Notes under the pieces: model-generated
What the model was told of the DNA's origin: nothing
Databases searched by the model: none
What the model saw: the letters and a program-made list of their open reading frames with translations, nothing else
Shown: in pieces, positions 1 through 8,866 of the stretch
How the letters are laid out: each line of letters starts with the position of its first letter
How positions within the stretch are numbered: position 1 is the stretch's first letter
Program-made: the position numbers and the translations under genes
From: Gammaproteobacteria bacterium
GTDB taxonomy: Bacteria > Pseudomonadota > Gammaproteobacteria > Acidiferrobacterales > Sulfurifustaceae
Direction: 5' to 3'
Assembly: GCA_029863005.1 (NCBI GenBank)
Contig: JAOTWF010000009.1
Span: 1-60,102, forward strand
DNA: 60,102 bases

Positions 1-1
1 G

Positions 2-151
2 CTGGCGGGTATTTTCCTGTTTTCCGGGAGTCTTTATCTCGTGAGCGTAGTTGGTATACGCTGGATGGGAATGGTGACGCCGTTCGGTGGTCTGGCGTTT
101 ATCGCGGCGTGGATTCTCTTTCTAATGGCCATCATCAAAGCGCCCGGATAA
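2..151 (+). CDS. DUF423 (YgdD-like) membrane protein, C-terminal part
   Basis: The reading frame is open from the window edge to a TAA at 149-151 and encodes the last 49 residues. They form two hydrophobic segments separated by a short loop with the pattern LFSGSLYL...TPFGGLAFIAAW, typical of the C-terminal half of small DUF423/YgdD inner-membrane proteins. No biochemical function is established for this family. The start lies outside the window. It ends 5 bases before the next gene, so the two may be co-transcribed. Confidence 0.75.
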   Translation: MAGIFLFSGSLYLVSVVGIRWMGMVTPFGGLAFIAAWILFLMAIIKAPG

Positions 152-156
152 TTGAT

Positions 157-534
157 ATGACTTCTTGGTTTATTCTGGCAATGGTTATGGCACTGGCATC
201 CCTGCCAGTGAGGGCGGCAGTCGCGCCTGAAGGTCAGGCGCCAGGGCCTTCGATGCCCATCCCCGTAGAGAAATCGGGAAACTCGGACCACTCACCTCCC
301 ATCGTGGGTTCTCGCGGCCGGATGCTGTATGAAAACCACTGCACCCATTGCCACGTCAGCGTCGTGCACGTGCGCGAGAATCGTCGCGTCGTTTCGCTGA
401 GGGTGCTGGAAGGTTGGGTTCGGCGCTGGTCGAGAGAGGAGAAGCTACCTTGGGGCGAGGAAGAGATTGCCGAAGTCGTGGACTACCTCAACCAAAGTTT
501 CTACAAATTCCTGCCGTCCGGCGGAAGAAAATAG
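157..534 (+). CDS. small periplasmic c-type cytochrome (monoheme)
   Basis: The 125-residue product has an N-terminal signal peptide (residues 1 to about 22) and one heme c attachment motif, CTHCH, at residues 62-66. The ATG at 157 was chosen because it gives a clean signal peptide; an in-frame upstream start at 109 would lie inside the preceding gene. There is no methionine after the heme motif, so the usual His/Met ligation of class I cytochromes cannot be formed and the sixth ligand is unclear. Similar small cytochromes with a conserved Trp-rich C-terminal half are known in proteobacteria without a defined role. It sits 32 bases before the V/A-ATPase genes and is probably transcribed with them; whether it works with them is unknown. 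Confidence 0.8.
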   Translation: MTSWFILAMVMALASLPVRAAVAPEGQAPGPSMPIPVEKSGNSDHSPPIVGSRGRMLYENHCTHCHVSVVHVRENRRVVSLRVLEGWVRRWSREEKLPWGEEEIAEVVDYLNQSFYKFLPSGGRK

Positions 535-566
535 TACAGCTCACGCTCCAAGTCACATCTCACGTC

Positions 567-917
567 ATGGCACGGATCAGTCGACAAGAGCACAGAGAGG
601 ACAGTGCCGATGAGGCTATTAACCGGGTGTTGGCTGCCGAACAGGAAGCGCTGAAAGGAGTCGCGCACGCCGAGCAACAAGCCGTCGAGCTGATTGCCAA
701 GGCACGGTTGCACGCGCGGCATATCGAAGAGCGCGCCGATGCGCGTTCCAGCAAATTGCGTGTGCGGTGCCGTACCTGGGTGGCGCGGGAGGTCGCTGCA
801 CGGCGTTCCAAGGCGGAGCAGGTGCTTGCCTGCCCGGTTGAAGCCGATGATCGCCAGCAGAAGCTACGCGTGGCCATTGCGCGGCTGGCAGTTGAACTGA
901 CCGGAGGCGACGAATGA
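567..917 (+). CDS. V/A-type ATPase subunit G/H-like peripheral stalk protein
   Basis: This 116-residue protein is charged, rich in Ala, Glu and Arg, and predicted almost entirely helical, with a coiled-coil region over roughly residues 10-75. This is how stalk subunit G (archaeal H) looks, and its place as first gene of the ATPase cluster supports that role: it would pair with subunit E in the peripheral stalk. The call rests mainly on position and composition because this family is poorly conserved. The ATG at 567 was preferred to an upstream in-frame start overlapping the cytochrome gene. Its stop overlaps the next start (ATGA). Confidence 0.6.
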   Translation: MARISRQEHREDSADEAINRVLAAEQEALKGVAHAEQQAVELIAKARLHARHIEERADARSSKLRVRCRTWVAREVAARRSKAEQVLACPVEADDRQQKLRVAIARLAVELTGGDE

Positions 918-1687
918 TCGGTGCCGCCAATCTCGCTTACGCCCAAGCGCGTACCCAGGCACGCCACGGTACACTGGCGAATGAATCCACTTGGCGCATG
1001 CTGTCGGCCACGGCCGCGTTCCGCGGATTTCTCGAGCAGGCGCGCCGCACGGCGTTGCGCCCCTGGCTGCTCAACATCAGCTCCATCTCAACCAAGCACG
1101 ATATCGAGCGGTTGCTGCGAGACAACTTGCGCGGGCGTATCGCCGAGGTCGCTAGATGGGTCCCACCAGCGCTGCGCCCCGCGGTGCACTGGACGGTGGC
1201 GCTGATCGAACTGCCGGCGCTCGATTATCTGCTACACGGCGGTGCGGCCCTGAGCTGGATGCGGGACGAACCGCGGCTGCAATCGATCGCTGCGGTTGAG
1301 CCGGGACAGCGCGCCGCTGTGCTGGCCCAGGGCGAACTTGCCGCAATAGCGCGTGGAGATCAGGGTAATACCCTGATTGAGCGCTGGCTGGTCGAATGGC
1401 GTCTGCGCTTACCGGCGCTGGCGCGCGGCGAGATGGTGCATCTCGAGCGACTGGCGAGGCTTGTCCTTACCGCGCTCGATGAGGCCGCGGCTCGCGCGCT
1501 CGAGCTCACGGTGCATGATTCTTCAGTGATCCGGCGCCGGCTGGAGAACGCGCTCACTTTCGAATTCCGTCGCCGTTTTCTCGAACCGGCGGCAATCTTT
1601 GCACATCTGTTGCTGGTGATACTGGAGTTCGCCGAGGTGCGCGGCGCACTCGTGAGCCGCGCGATTTTTGAGCCGGGGGTGCGCTGA
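914..1687 (+). CDS. ntpC: V/A-type ATPase subunit C (AC39-like)
   Basis: The 257-residue, helix-rich, Arg/Leu-rich protein lies between the G-like and I genes. It has the repeated helical pattern of subunit C/AC39, including an N-terminal segment reading YAQARTQARHG and a C-terminal EVRGALVSRAIFEPG region. In the family, subunit C is a soluble socket between the central rotor stalk and the membrane c-ring. The sequence is divergent, so assignment relies on gene order and length as well as pattern. It overlaps its neighbours by 4 bases upstream and 1 base downstream (TGATG), suggesting coupled translation. Confidence 0.65.
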   Translation: MIGAANLAYAQARTQARHGTLANESTWRMLSATAAFRGFLEQARRTALRPWLLNISSISTKHDIERLLRDNLRGRIAEVARWVPPALRPAVHWTVALIELPALDYLLHGGAALSWMRDEPRLQSIAAVEPGQRAAVLAQGELAAIARGDQGNTLIERWLVEWRLRLPALARGEMVHLERLARLVLTALDEAAARALELTVHDSSVIRRRLENALTFEFRRRFLEPAAIFAHLLLVILEFAEVRGALVSRAIFEPGVR

Positions 1688-3501
1688 TGCTGCGGTCCCT
1701 GCCCGCGCGCTGGTTCGAGGTGCTGGTGGCGCACGACGATGCGGCACGGGCGCTCGAGGCGCTGGCGACAACCGGCGCAGTCGAACTGGAACTCCACCCC
1801 GGTCCGCGCTCGAGCGCGCCACTTGCCGAACTCAAACCCCTGTTCGATCAATTCGCCGAACTCGCCACGCAGCACCAGCGTTACTGGCCGCGTCCGGCAG
1901 GGCGCGTTGAAGCCGTCGACGGCGTACCGCGTCAGGTGCTCGAGCGCGCACTCGCCGCCATCGTCGCTTGGCGCGAGGTCGCCGATCCTGTGATCCATGC
2001 ATTGCAGGCGCGAGAACAGACGTTGCAGGAACTTGAGATCTGGCACGAACTGTTCAGCCGTTTCAGTGACAGCGATCTGCAATTCTCTCTATTGCGACGA
2101 CCTGACAATGTGCTTGCTCGAAGGTTGTACGTGTTTCCACCGGGTGTGAACTTCCCAGTGCCGCCGGAAGTGATGGCACGACACTTTCTGCTCAGAGACC
2201 AAGCTTGTGTACTGGTGCTTGGGCCGAGCGAAACAGTAGAAGCGCTCGACCGTCAGGCGGTAGCGCTCAAGGGCCGGCGCAGCGGGCTCGGGATTCCGGG
2301 CTGGCTCTTGCCGCGCGCGGCCGACAATTTGCCCCAGGTTACGCGGCGCATAAAGGAAGCGCAGCAGAGTGTTGAGCACTTGCGCGCGACGCTCGATCAG
2401 TTCAATCAGCGCTATGCGCTCGCGGGCCATCTTGCGGAGATCGAGCGTTTGCGCTGGTTTGTCGCCGAGGAGCATATGCTGCCGACCACGGATTATTTCG
2501 CATGGCTGACCGGCTGGACCAGTGATATGCGTGGACGACGTCTCGCCGCGGCGCTACAGCGCGCGAGGCTACGCGCATTGGTGCGCTTCCCGCCGCCACC
2601 AGCCGATACCCAGGCGCCGCTGGTGCTGGCGAATCCGTGGTGGGCGCGTCCGTTTGAACTGTTTTCGCGCGCCATCGGCGTGCCTTCACGTGACGAAATC
2701 GATCCGAGCCCGTTGCTTGCGTTGATTGTTCCGCTGCTCTTCGGCTACATGTTTGGAGACGTCGGCCAGGGATTGGTACTGCTCGCCGTCGGGCTTGCGC
2801 TGCGCAAGCGTTACACGATAGCGCGCCTGCTGATCGCCGGCGGCGCCGCGGCGTCGGTGTTCGGATTCCTTTTCGGCAGCGTGTTCGCGCTCGAACATCT
2901 TGTTCCCGCGCTGTGGTTGTATCCGCTGGCGCAGCCACTCACGGTACTGCTCGTGCCGCTGTTGTTTGGCGCGGTGCTGCTGGCGCTTGGCCTGATGTTG
3001 GCAGGTGTTGAGGCATACTGGCGCCGGGAGCTTTCACACTGGCTGCTACGCGATGCCGGCATGCTGGTTGCGTATCTCGGGGCGCTGGCGGGAGTCGCGC
3101 ATCCAGTGCTGTTCTGGGTTAGCGCCGGCGGCATCGTGTGGTACATCGCTGGTCACTCGCTGCACGAACGCCAGGTTAGTGCCGTGTTGGCCGGAATGGG
3201 CGGTGTGCTCGAGCACAGTTTCCAGCTGGTCGTGAACACATTGTCGTTTGCGCGCGTCGGGGCCTTTGCCCTGGCACACGCGGGGCTGTCTGCGGCGGTG
3301 CTGACGCTGGTCGATGCGGCGAGACACGCGGCCACCGCCGCGCTGATCCTGTTGATCGGCAACCTCGTCATTATCGTGCTTGAGGGTCTGGTCGTCTCGG
3401 TCCAGACCACACGTCTCGTGCTGTTCGAGTTCTTCATTCGTTTCCTGCGCGCCGAAGGGCGGTCCTTCCATCCGCTGGCGGCGCCCCATCCCAACCACTG
3501 A
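1687..3501 (+). CDS. ntpI: V/A-type ATPase membrane subunit I
   Basis: The 604-residue protein has a soluble N-terminal half with helical coiled-coil stretches (about residues 85-130 and 215-260) and a C-terminal half from about residue 340 with multiple membrane segments, opening with PLLFGYMFGDVGQG, a hallmark of subunit I/a. A conserved arginine lies in the late segment SFARVGAFALAHAG and is the likely ion-channel arginine. The subunit forms the static half-channels beside the c-ring and holds the peripheral stalks. It starts on the stop codon of subunit C and is followed 10 bases later by the K gene. Confidence 0.93.
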   Translation: MLRSLPARWFEVLVAHDDAARALEALATTGAVELELHPGPRSSAPLAELKPLFDQFAELATQHQRYWPRPAGRVEAVDGVPRQVLERALAAIVAWREVADPVIHALQAREQTLQELEIWHELFSRFSDSDLQFSLLRRPDNVLARRLYVFPPGVNFPVPPEVMARHFLLRDQACVLVLGPSETVEALDRQAVALKGRRSGLGIPGWLLPRAADNLPQVTRRIKEAQQSVEHLRATLDQFNQRYALAGHLAEIERLRWFVAEEHMLPTTDYFAWLTGWTSDMRGRRLAAALQRARLRALVRFPPPPADTQAPLVLANPWWARPFELFSRAIGVPSRDEIDPSPLLALIVPLLFGYMFGDVGQGLVLLAVGLALRKRYTIARLLIAGGAAASVFGFLFGSVFALEHLVPALWLYPLAQPLTVLLVPLLFGAVLLALGLMLAGVEAYWRRELSHWLLRDAGMLVAYLGALAGVAHPVLFWVSAGGIVWYIAGHSLHERQVSAVLAGMGGVLEHSFQLVVNTLSFARVGAFALAHAGLSAAVLTLVDAARHAATAALILLIGNLVIIVLEGLVVSVQTTRLVLFEFFIRFLRAEGRSFHPLAAPHPNH

Positions 3502-3511
3502 GGGAAGAAAC

Positions 3512-3862
3512 ATGAAAACACGCTTCTTGTGGGCCCTTATACTGACGCTGTTCGTCGGCATGATGACCGTCGTCTCGAGCTTCATATGGTGGTGGCCGCA
3601 GGCATTGGCCGCGTCGCCCGTTGGCGCCGGTATCGGTGCCGAGGCGATGAGCTGGGGCTTCGCCGCTGCCGCCGCCGCCACCGGACTTGCCGCGCTCGGC
3701 GCGGGGGTGGCCGTTGCCAATGTCGGCGCGGCGGCCATCGGCGCCATTACCGAAAAGCCGGAGTTGTTCGGGCGGGTGCTGATCCTTGTCGGTCTGGCCG
3801 AAGGTATCGCCATTTACGGCCTGATCGTCTCCATTCTTATTCTTAACCGGCTCGGCGGATGA
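3512..3862 (+). CDS. ntpK: V/A-type ATPase rotor ring subunit K (c subunit)
   Basis: The 116-residue proteolipid has an N-terminal hydrophobic segment (about 5-33, possibly a cleaved signal sequence ending ALAA) followed by one helical hairpin. The second hairpin helix carries the ion-binding glutamate E97 in LVGLAEGIAIYG. The Gly/Ala-rich first helix and the short polar loop with ITEKPE are typical. It forms the rotating ring that moves protons or sodium ions; the sequence alone does not settle which. The ATG at 3512 follows a good ribosome binding site (GAGGGAAG); an upstream in-frame start would lie inside subunit I. Its stop overlaps the F gene start. Confidence 0.93.
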   Translation: MKTRFLWALILTLFVGMMTVVSSFIWWWPQALAASPVGAGIGAEAMSWGFAAAAAATGLAALGAGVAVANVGAAAIGAITEKPELFGRVLILVGLAEGIAIYGLIVSILILNRLGG

Positions 3863-4155
3863 TCGATATCGTCTTTATCGGAGATGAAGTCAGTGCCGCG
3901 GGCTTTCGCCTCGCCGGCGCGAGGGTCAATGTGCCGGTATCGGGCAGGGAGACCGAGGTGTTCGAGGCCGCGCGGCGTGAGGCGCGCCTGTTGCTGCTGA
4001 CGGCCGAGATCGCCGCGTGTCTGCCGCCGACTCTGTTATCGCGGGCGATGATCGCCGCACGCCCGCTGTTGCTGGTGATGCCGGACATCCGCATGCGCCA
4101 GCAGCCACTTGATCTCTCTCGCCTGGTGCGCGCTCAACTCGGCATCGAGACATAA
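3859..4155 (+). CDS. V/A-type ATPase subunit F
   Basis: The 98-residue protein begins MIDIVFIGDEVSAAGFRLAG, the typical N-terminus of the Rossmann-like subunit F, with a later segment (LLLLTAEIAACL) matching the second strand-helix unit. Subunit F binds the D subunit in the central rotor stalk and influences ATPase regulation. It overlaps the K gene by 4 bases (ATGA) and lies 3 bases before subunit E. Confidence 0.88.
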   Translation: MIDIVFIGDEVSAAGFRLAGARVNVPVSGRETEVFEAARREARLLLLTAEIAACLPPTLLSRAMIAARPLLLVMPDIRMRQQPLDLSRLVRAQLGIET

Positions 4156-4158
4156 AGC

Positions 4159-4758
4159 ATGAATGACAGTGCCCTGAAAGATATGCTCAAGCTCATCGCC
4201 GACCATGAACGCGAGTCGCGCGATTCGATTGGCGCACGCGCGGAGGCCGAGGCCCGCGGAATTATTGCCGAGGCCTACCGGCACGGCCGCGAGCGCATGC
4301 ACCAGACCATTGTCGACCTGCGCAGCGGAATGCGTCGAGAAATCGCGCGTGCCGACGCGGCGCTGGAAACCGCACGGCGGCAGCATCGCGCACGTTGTGA
4401 GTTCGCCATGCTCGAGTCTGCGGCCGAACCGCTGCGTGTGGCGCTGATTGAGCGCTGGCGCGATACCGCGTCCCGCGCGTCTTGGGTCGCGCGGCTCGTG
4501 TCTCAGGCGCACCGCGTGTTGCCGGCCAATCAATGGAATATTTTCCACGCGCCTGGCTGGACCGAGCCGGAACGGCGCGAGCTCGCCCACACTCTTGCGC
4601 ATGAACTTGATGTTGCGCTGCAATTTCACGAACGAGCCGATGTCGCCGCTGGTCTGCGGATTTGCGCGCGTGGCGCCTGTCTCGACGGCACGCTCGAGGG
4701 ATTGCTCGCCGACCACGATGGGATCCATGGGCGGCTGTTGGCGGAGGTCGGCGAGTGA
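4159..4758 (+). CDS. ntpE: V/A-type ATPase peripheral stalk subunit E
   Basis: This 199-residue protein has a long N-terminal helical coiled-coil rich in Ala, Glu and Arg (about residues 10-95) and a compact C-terminal domain, the layout of subunit E. Subunit E forms the peripheral stalk heterodimer with the G-like subunit, linking the catalytic head to subunit I. Its sequence is divergent and the call is helped by its position between F and A. The stop codon overlaps the GTG start of subunit A. Confidence 0.8.
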   Translation: MNDSALKDMLKLIADHERESRDSIGARAEAEARGIIAEAYRHGRERMHQTIVDLRSGMRREIARADAALETARRQHRARCEFAMLESAAEPLRVALIERWRDTASRASWVARLVSQAHRVLPANQWNIFHAPGWTEPERRELAHTLAHELDVALQFHERADVAAGLRICARGACLDGTLEGLLADHDGIHGRLLAEVGE

Positions 4759-6524
4759 GCACTATCGCGCGAATCCGGTGGATTTCGGGTCCGGTGCTGC
4801 GGGCCGTGACCGAGGGTGTATTTCAGATGCGTGAGGCGGTGGAGGTCGGTGAGACCCGCCTGCTCGGCGAGGTGATTCGTATCGAGGGCGAGGAGATTGT
4901 TGTCCAGGTATACGAGGACACGACCGGTCTCAAGCCTGGCGTCGAGGTCCACGGCAGCGGTCGGCCGCTGTCGGTGCCGCTCGGCCCCGGCCTGCTCGGT
5001 AATATCTTCGACGGTTTGCTGCGCCCGTTGGCCGGCACCGGCAGTCCTTATGTGTTGCCGGGCCTGCGCGCCGCGCCGCCTCTGTCCTTTGTATTTACTC
5101 CGACGGTCAAGCCGGGCAAGCGGCTGGAATCCGGCGCGGTGTTCGGCACCGCCGGCGCAGCGGCAAACGAAGCACGCTCGCAAAAGCTGTTGATCCCACC
5201 AAACCAGGGCGGCGAAGTCATACAGGTAGCTGCTGCCGGCAGCGTCGATGAGGATGCGCCGCTTCTCACGTTGCGCGGCGCAGAGGGAAAGGAATATACA
5301 GTGGCAATGCGCCACGACTGGCCGGTGCGCGCGCCGCGGCCCGTCATCGAACATCTCGCGAACGACAAGCCGCTGCTGACCGGTCAGCGCATCGTCGATT
5401 CCATTTTCCCGGTCGCGCTCGGCGGGCGCGCCGCCATCCCGGGCGGCTTCGGAACCGGCAAGACCATCCTGCTTGAAACGCTGGCCAAGTGGTGTACTGC
5501 CGATGTCATCGTTTATGTCGGCTGCGGCGAGCGTGGTAACGAGATCTCGGGCGTGCTCGAGGAGTTTCCCGAACTTGAGGACGCGCGCAGCGGACGCAAG
5601 CTGATGGAGCGCACAGTGATCATTGCCAATACCTCCAATATGCCGGTGTCGGCGCGCGAGGCGAGCATCTATACCGGTGTCACGGTGGCCGAATACTTCC
5701 GCGACCAAGGATTGCATGTTGCGCTCATGGCCGATTCCACCAGCCGCTGGGCCGAGGCGTTGCGCGAGGTGTCCGGGCGCCTCGGCGAATTGCCGGGCGA
5801 GGGCGCCTATCCGGCCTATCTCTCAAGCCGCTTGGCCGAGTTCTACGAACGCGCCGGACGCGTGACGACGCTCAGTCGTGCCGAGGGCTCGGTGACCATC
5901 ATGGGCTCGATCAGTCCACCGTCGGGCGATTTTTCCGAGCCCGTCACCTCGCACACCAAACGCTATATTCGCAGCTTCTGGGCGCTTGACGTGAAGCGCG
6001 CCCAAGCGCGCTTTTATCCCGCCATCCATCCGTTGCAGTCGTACTCCGAAGATGTCGGTCCGCTTGGCGCCTGGTGGCAGGCAACGGGAAACGCGCGCTG
6101 GCCCGAGCTGCGCCGGCGTTTCTTGACATTGCTTGAAGACCAGGCGCGTCTCGATCGCATGGCGCGCATTATCGGCAAGGACGCCATGCCTCCACGTCAG
6201 CAGGTGGTGCTTGCCTGTGCCGAACTGGTCAACGAGGCATTCTTGCGCCAGTCGGCGTATTCGCCGAGCGACCGTTATTGTTCGCCCGAACGACAAACGG
6301 CGATGATGAAATTGTTGGCTCGTTTTATTGAGCAGGCCGAGGCCGCCGTGGCCGAGGGAATGGATCCAGGCGCGCTCGCGCGTCTGCCGGTCTATCGCAA
6401 GCTCGTGCGTATGGGCGAAGACCTGCCGGAAGAGGCGCTCGAAAAGTACGAGCAGCTTGCGACCGAACTGGAACAGGCATTTACCCGGGTAAGTAAGGCC
6501 GATGCGCACGCAGCTGATCGCTGA
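4755..6524 (+). CDS. ntpA: V/A-type ATPase catalytic subunit A
   Basis: The 589-residue protein contains the Walker A motif GGFGTGKT at residues 230-237, the following GCGERGNE segment with the catalytic glutamate, and the insertion region (about 115-190) that marks V/A-type A subunits versus F-type beta. The start is a GTG at 4755 overlapping the subunit E stop (GTGA), giving the expected N-terminus reading [15 protein letters not shown]; longer in-frame starts would lie within subunit E. Three copies alternate with B to form the head that makes or hydrolyses ATP. Confidence 0.97.
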   Translation: MSTIARIRWISGPVLRAVTEGVFQMREAVEVGETRLLGEVIRIEGEEIVVQVYEDTTGLKPGVEVHGSGRPLSVPLGPGLLGNIFDGLLRPLAGTGSPYVLPGLRAAPPLSFVFTPTVKPGKRLESGAVFGTAGAAANEARSQKLLIPPNQGGEVIQVAAAGSVDEDAPLLTLRGAEGKEYTVAMRHDWPVRAPRPVIEHLANDKPLLTGQRIVDSIFPVALGGRAAIPGGFGTGKTILLETLAKWCTADVIVYVGCGERGNEISGVLEEFPELEDARSGRKLMERTVIIANTSNMPVSAREASIYTGVTVAEYFRDQGLHVALMADSTSRWAEALREVSGRLGELPGEGAYPAYLSSRLAEFYERAGRVTTLSRAEGSVTIMGSISPPSGDFSEPVTSHTKRYIRSFWALDVKRAQARFYPAIHPLQSYSEDVGPLGAWWQATGNARWPELRRRFLTLLEDQARLDRMARIIGKDAMPPRQQVVLACAELVNEAFLRQSAYSPSDRYCSPERQTAMMKLLARFIEQAEAAVAEGMDPGALARLPVYRKLVRMGEDLPEEALEKYEQLATELEQAFTRVSKADAHAADR

Positions 6525-7938
6525 GTCGGCGGCCACCCGTCTGGAAGGCCCACTGCTCTTTCTCAAGCGCACGGTCGAGGCTGCGCTCAATGAGGCGGTC
6601 GAAGTCATCGGCGTAGACGGTCGCGCACGCCTCGGACGCGTGGCCACGCTTGATGAACAGCACATGGTAATCGAGGTGCTGGAGAGTACGAGTGGGCTCG
6701 CCCTGGCGCAGACGCGGGTGCGCTTCTTCGGTGAGCCGCTGCACTTCGCGGTCGGTCCCGGCGTTCTCGGGCGCGTGTTCAACGGCGTCGGGCAAGCGAT
6801 CGACGGTGGCCCGCCAATCGCCGCTGTCCGGCGTCTGCGCATCGAGGGGCTGCCGATGAATCCGGTCGAGCGTAACACACCCCGCGATTTCATCGAGACC
6901 GGTATCTCCACGATCGATCTCATGAACTCGCTCGTGCGAGGACAGAAGCTGCCGCTGTTCTCCGGTGGCGGTCTGCCGCACGATCGCATGGCGGCGCAAA
7001 TCGCGATCAACGCCCACCTGCGACGTGCAGAGACGCATGAGTCTCGTGAACGACAGAATGCCGAGATCACTCCTGGTGAGCATGCGGAGCAATTTGCCAT
7101 CGTTTTTGCCGGTATCGGTCTGCCATATGAAAGCGCGGATTACTTCCGGCGCACGCTCGAGGAATCTGGTGCGCTTACCCGCACGGCGCTATTTCTCAAC
7201 CTGGCGTCGGATTCAAGCACCCAGCGCCTGCTCACGCCGCGCTTTGCCCTCACCGCCGCCGAATACCTCGCTTTCATGGAGGGCAAGCACGTACTTGCGA
7301 TCCTGACCAACATGACCAATTATTGCGAGTCGCTGCGCGAGGTTTCCTCGAGCCACGGCGAGATCCCCTCGCGCAAGGGTTACCCGGGCTATCTTTATTC
7401 TGATCTTGCCACGCTGTACGAGCGTGCCGGGTGTTTGCGCGGTCATGCGGGTACGCTGACGCAGCTGCCGATCCTCACAATGCCGGCGGACGACATTGGT
7501 CACCCGATTCCGGATCTCTCGGGCTACATTACCGAAGGGCAGATCGTCATCGACCGCGAGCTTGATCGCCGCGGCATCTACCCGCCGGTCAAGGTGCTTC
7601 CCTCGCTCTCGCGGTTGATGAAGGACGGCACTGGCGAGAAATACACCCATCCTGATCATCCTGCGCTCGCCTCGCAACTCTTCGCCGCTTATGCGCGCGC
7701 CGCGCAGGTACGCATCCTCGCCGGCGTGGTGGGTGAGGAGGGCCTGGCCGAGGCAGACAGGCAATACCTCGAGTTCGGGCGTGAGTTTGAAGAGCAGCTG
7801 GTAAATCAGGCCGAGGCGCGCAGCCTCGAGGACAGCATGGCGATCGGCTGGCGCATTCTGCGTGCGTTCCCGCCGAGCGAGCTGACACGGCTGTCCGACG
7901 CGCAGATTCGCGCGCATATCACTGAGAAAAACGTATGA
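6502..7938 (+). CDS. ntpB: V/A-type ATPase regulatory subunit B
   Basis: The 478-residue protein aligns in pattern with V/A-type B subunits: the degenerate nucleotide loop FSGGGLPHDRMAAQIA replaces a Walker A motif, and the segment TNYCESLREVSSSHGEIPSRKGYPGYLYSDLATLYERAG lies in the core (quoted here only by its ends: TNYCESLREV to ATLYERAG). It forms the non-catalytic nucleotide sites of the head. The ATG at 6502 overlaps subunit A by 23 bases, longer than the other overlaps in this operon; a slightly later start is possible but no better candidate is seen. It ends with an ATGA overlap with subunit D. Confidence 0.96.
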   Translation: MRTQLIAESAATRLEGPLLFLKRTVEAALNEAVEVIGVDGRARLGRVATLDEQHMVIEVLESTSGLALAQTRVRFFGEPLHFAVGPGVLGRVFNGVGQAIDGGPPIAAVRRLRIEGLPMNPVERNTPRDFIETGISTIDLMNSLVRGQKLPLFSGGGLPHDRMAAQIAINAHLRRAETHESRERQNAEITPGEHAEQFAIVFAGIGLPYESADYFRRTLEESGALTRTALFLNLASDSSTQRLLTPRFALTAAEYLAFMEGKHVLAILTNMTNYCESLREVSSSHGEIPSRKGYPGYLYSDLATLYERAGCLRGHAGTLTQLPILTMPADDIGHPIPDLSGYITEGQIVIDRELDRRGIYPPVKVLPSLSRLMKDGTGEKYTHPDHPALASQLFAAYARAAQVRILAGVVGEEGLAEADRQYLEFGREFEEQLVNQAEARSLEDSMAIGWRILRAFPPSELTRLSDAQIRAHITEKNV

Positions 7939-8528
7939 GCGAGATTACTCCGACACGGGCTGCCGTACTGGAACTCGCCGAGGAACGTCGTGCCATGCAC
8001 GAAGGCTACGAGTTCCTTGACGAAAAGCGGCTGCTGCTGGCGGCGCAGATGTTACGCGAATTGCGCGCTTACGAGGCGGCATGGATCGTATTTCGCGAGG
8101 CCTTGCAAAACGCGGCGGTCGCGCTGCGAGCGGCGGTCACGCACCACGGTTTACATGGCGTTCAGGTCTATCCCGCGGCGGCGCTGGAGAACGCGGCGCT
8201 CACCATGCGCGAACAAAGCCTGCTGGGTGTGCACCTGCTCACGGCCTCTTTTGATGCATCCCTCGGGAAGACGGAGGTGGCGCTCAATCCATCTCCCGAG
8301 GCAGAACACTGTCGTCGGTTGTTTCTCGATACGCTGCAGCAGTCGGCCGCGCTCGCCGCGCACGCCTCCAATCTTGAGCGCCTGCGACATGAGTACCGGC
8401 GCACCGAACGACGCGCGCGCGCTCTCGAGGATGTGCTTATGCCCGAAATCGACGATACCATCAGGGAGCTTGAATCGCGGCTTGAGGAGATCGAGCAGGA
8501 AGAAGCGATCCGCGTACACCAGTTGTAG
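7935..8528 (+). CDS. ntpD: V/A-type ATPase central stalk subunit D
   Basis: The 197-residue protein has the two long helices at its ends expected of subunit D, the rotor shaft inside the A3B3 head. The N-terminal part reads LLLAAQMLRELRAYEAAW after a basic start, and the C-terminal helix contains EYRRTERRARALEDVLMPEI, the usual signature near the end of subunit D. It is the last recognisable gene of the ATPase cluster and overlaps subunit B by 4 bases. Confidence 0.92.
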   Translation: MSEITPTRAAVLELAEERRAMHEGYEFLDEKRLLLAAQMLRELRAYEAAWIVFREALQNAAVALRAAVTHHGLHGVQVYPAAALENAALTMREQSLLGVHLLTASFDASLGKTEVALNPSPEAEHCRRLFLDTLQQSAALAAHASNLERLRHEYRRTERRARALEDVLMPEIDDTIRELESRLEEIEQEEAIRVHQL

Positions 8529-8606
8529 GGCGATTAGAAGCAATACTGGCCATGCGTGTTCGTCGGATGAGCAGGCTCACCTGCCTGATCGAATCCAAGA
8601 TGGTGA

Positions 8607-8846
8607 AGGGCGTCTGCCCGAGGAACAGCACAAGACCCGGAAACACGTCAATGCCCTCAAGTACAGGGTAATTCCGCGTTCCTCGCTGCCATCCGTGAGA
8701 TATCGTCTGCGCTCGAGGAAAAGGAGCGCAACACGCTCTTTCAGGCCAAGGTATTGCAAGAGCAGGGCTGGATGCCTGAGACGGGCGCGGCCGGAAACAC
8801 TTTTGATACTTGTCATTTGTTTTTCATCACAGAAATGTGTAAATAA
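8607..8846 (+). pseudogene. possible decayed ORF between ntpD and the cytochrome c lipoprotein gene
   Basis: The 357-base stretch 8529-8885 has no convincing complete gene. One frame is open from just after a TGA at 8604 to a TAA at 8844-8846 and reads like real protein in its second half (8679-8792: FLAAIREISSALEEKERN and then AKVLQEQGW), but it has no ATG or GTG upstream of that part. Another frame is open over the first half. Together this suggests a gene remnant, perhaps frameshifted. The family is not recognised and chance coding-like sequence is possible at this GC content. Confidence 0.3.
8817..8845 (+). promoter_or_regulatory. candidate sigma70 promoter for the cytochrome c lipoprotein gene
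   Basis: TTGTTT (8817-8822) and TAAATA (8840-8845) are 17 bases apart in a locally AT-rich stretch, about 40 bases upstream of the start codon at 8886. The match to consensus is moderate, and the drop in GC relative to the flanks supports a regulatory region. Confidence 0.35.
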
Positions 8847-8854
8847 GAATAGAA

Positions 8855-8866
8855 AATTGATCAATT
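8855..8866. promoter_or_regulatory. 12-base perfect palindrome, candidate operator
   Basis: AATTGATCAATT at 8855-8866 is a perfect palindrome between the candidate promoter and the ribosome binding site (AGGAG, about 8874) of the cytochrome c lipoprotein gene. It could be an operator for a dimeric regulator. It does not match the FNR consensus because the half-sites have no 4-base spacer. Confidence 0.25.
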
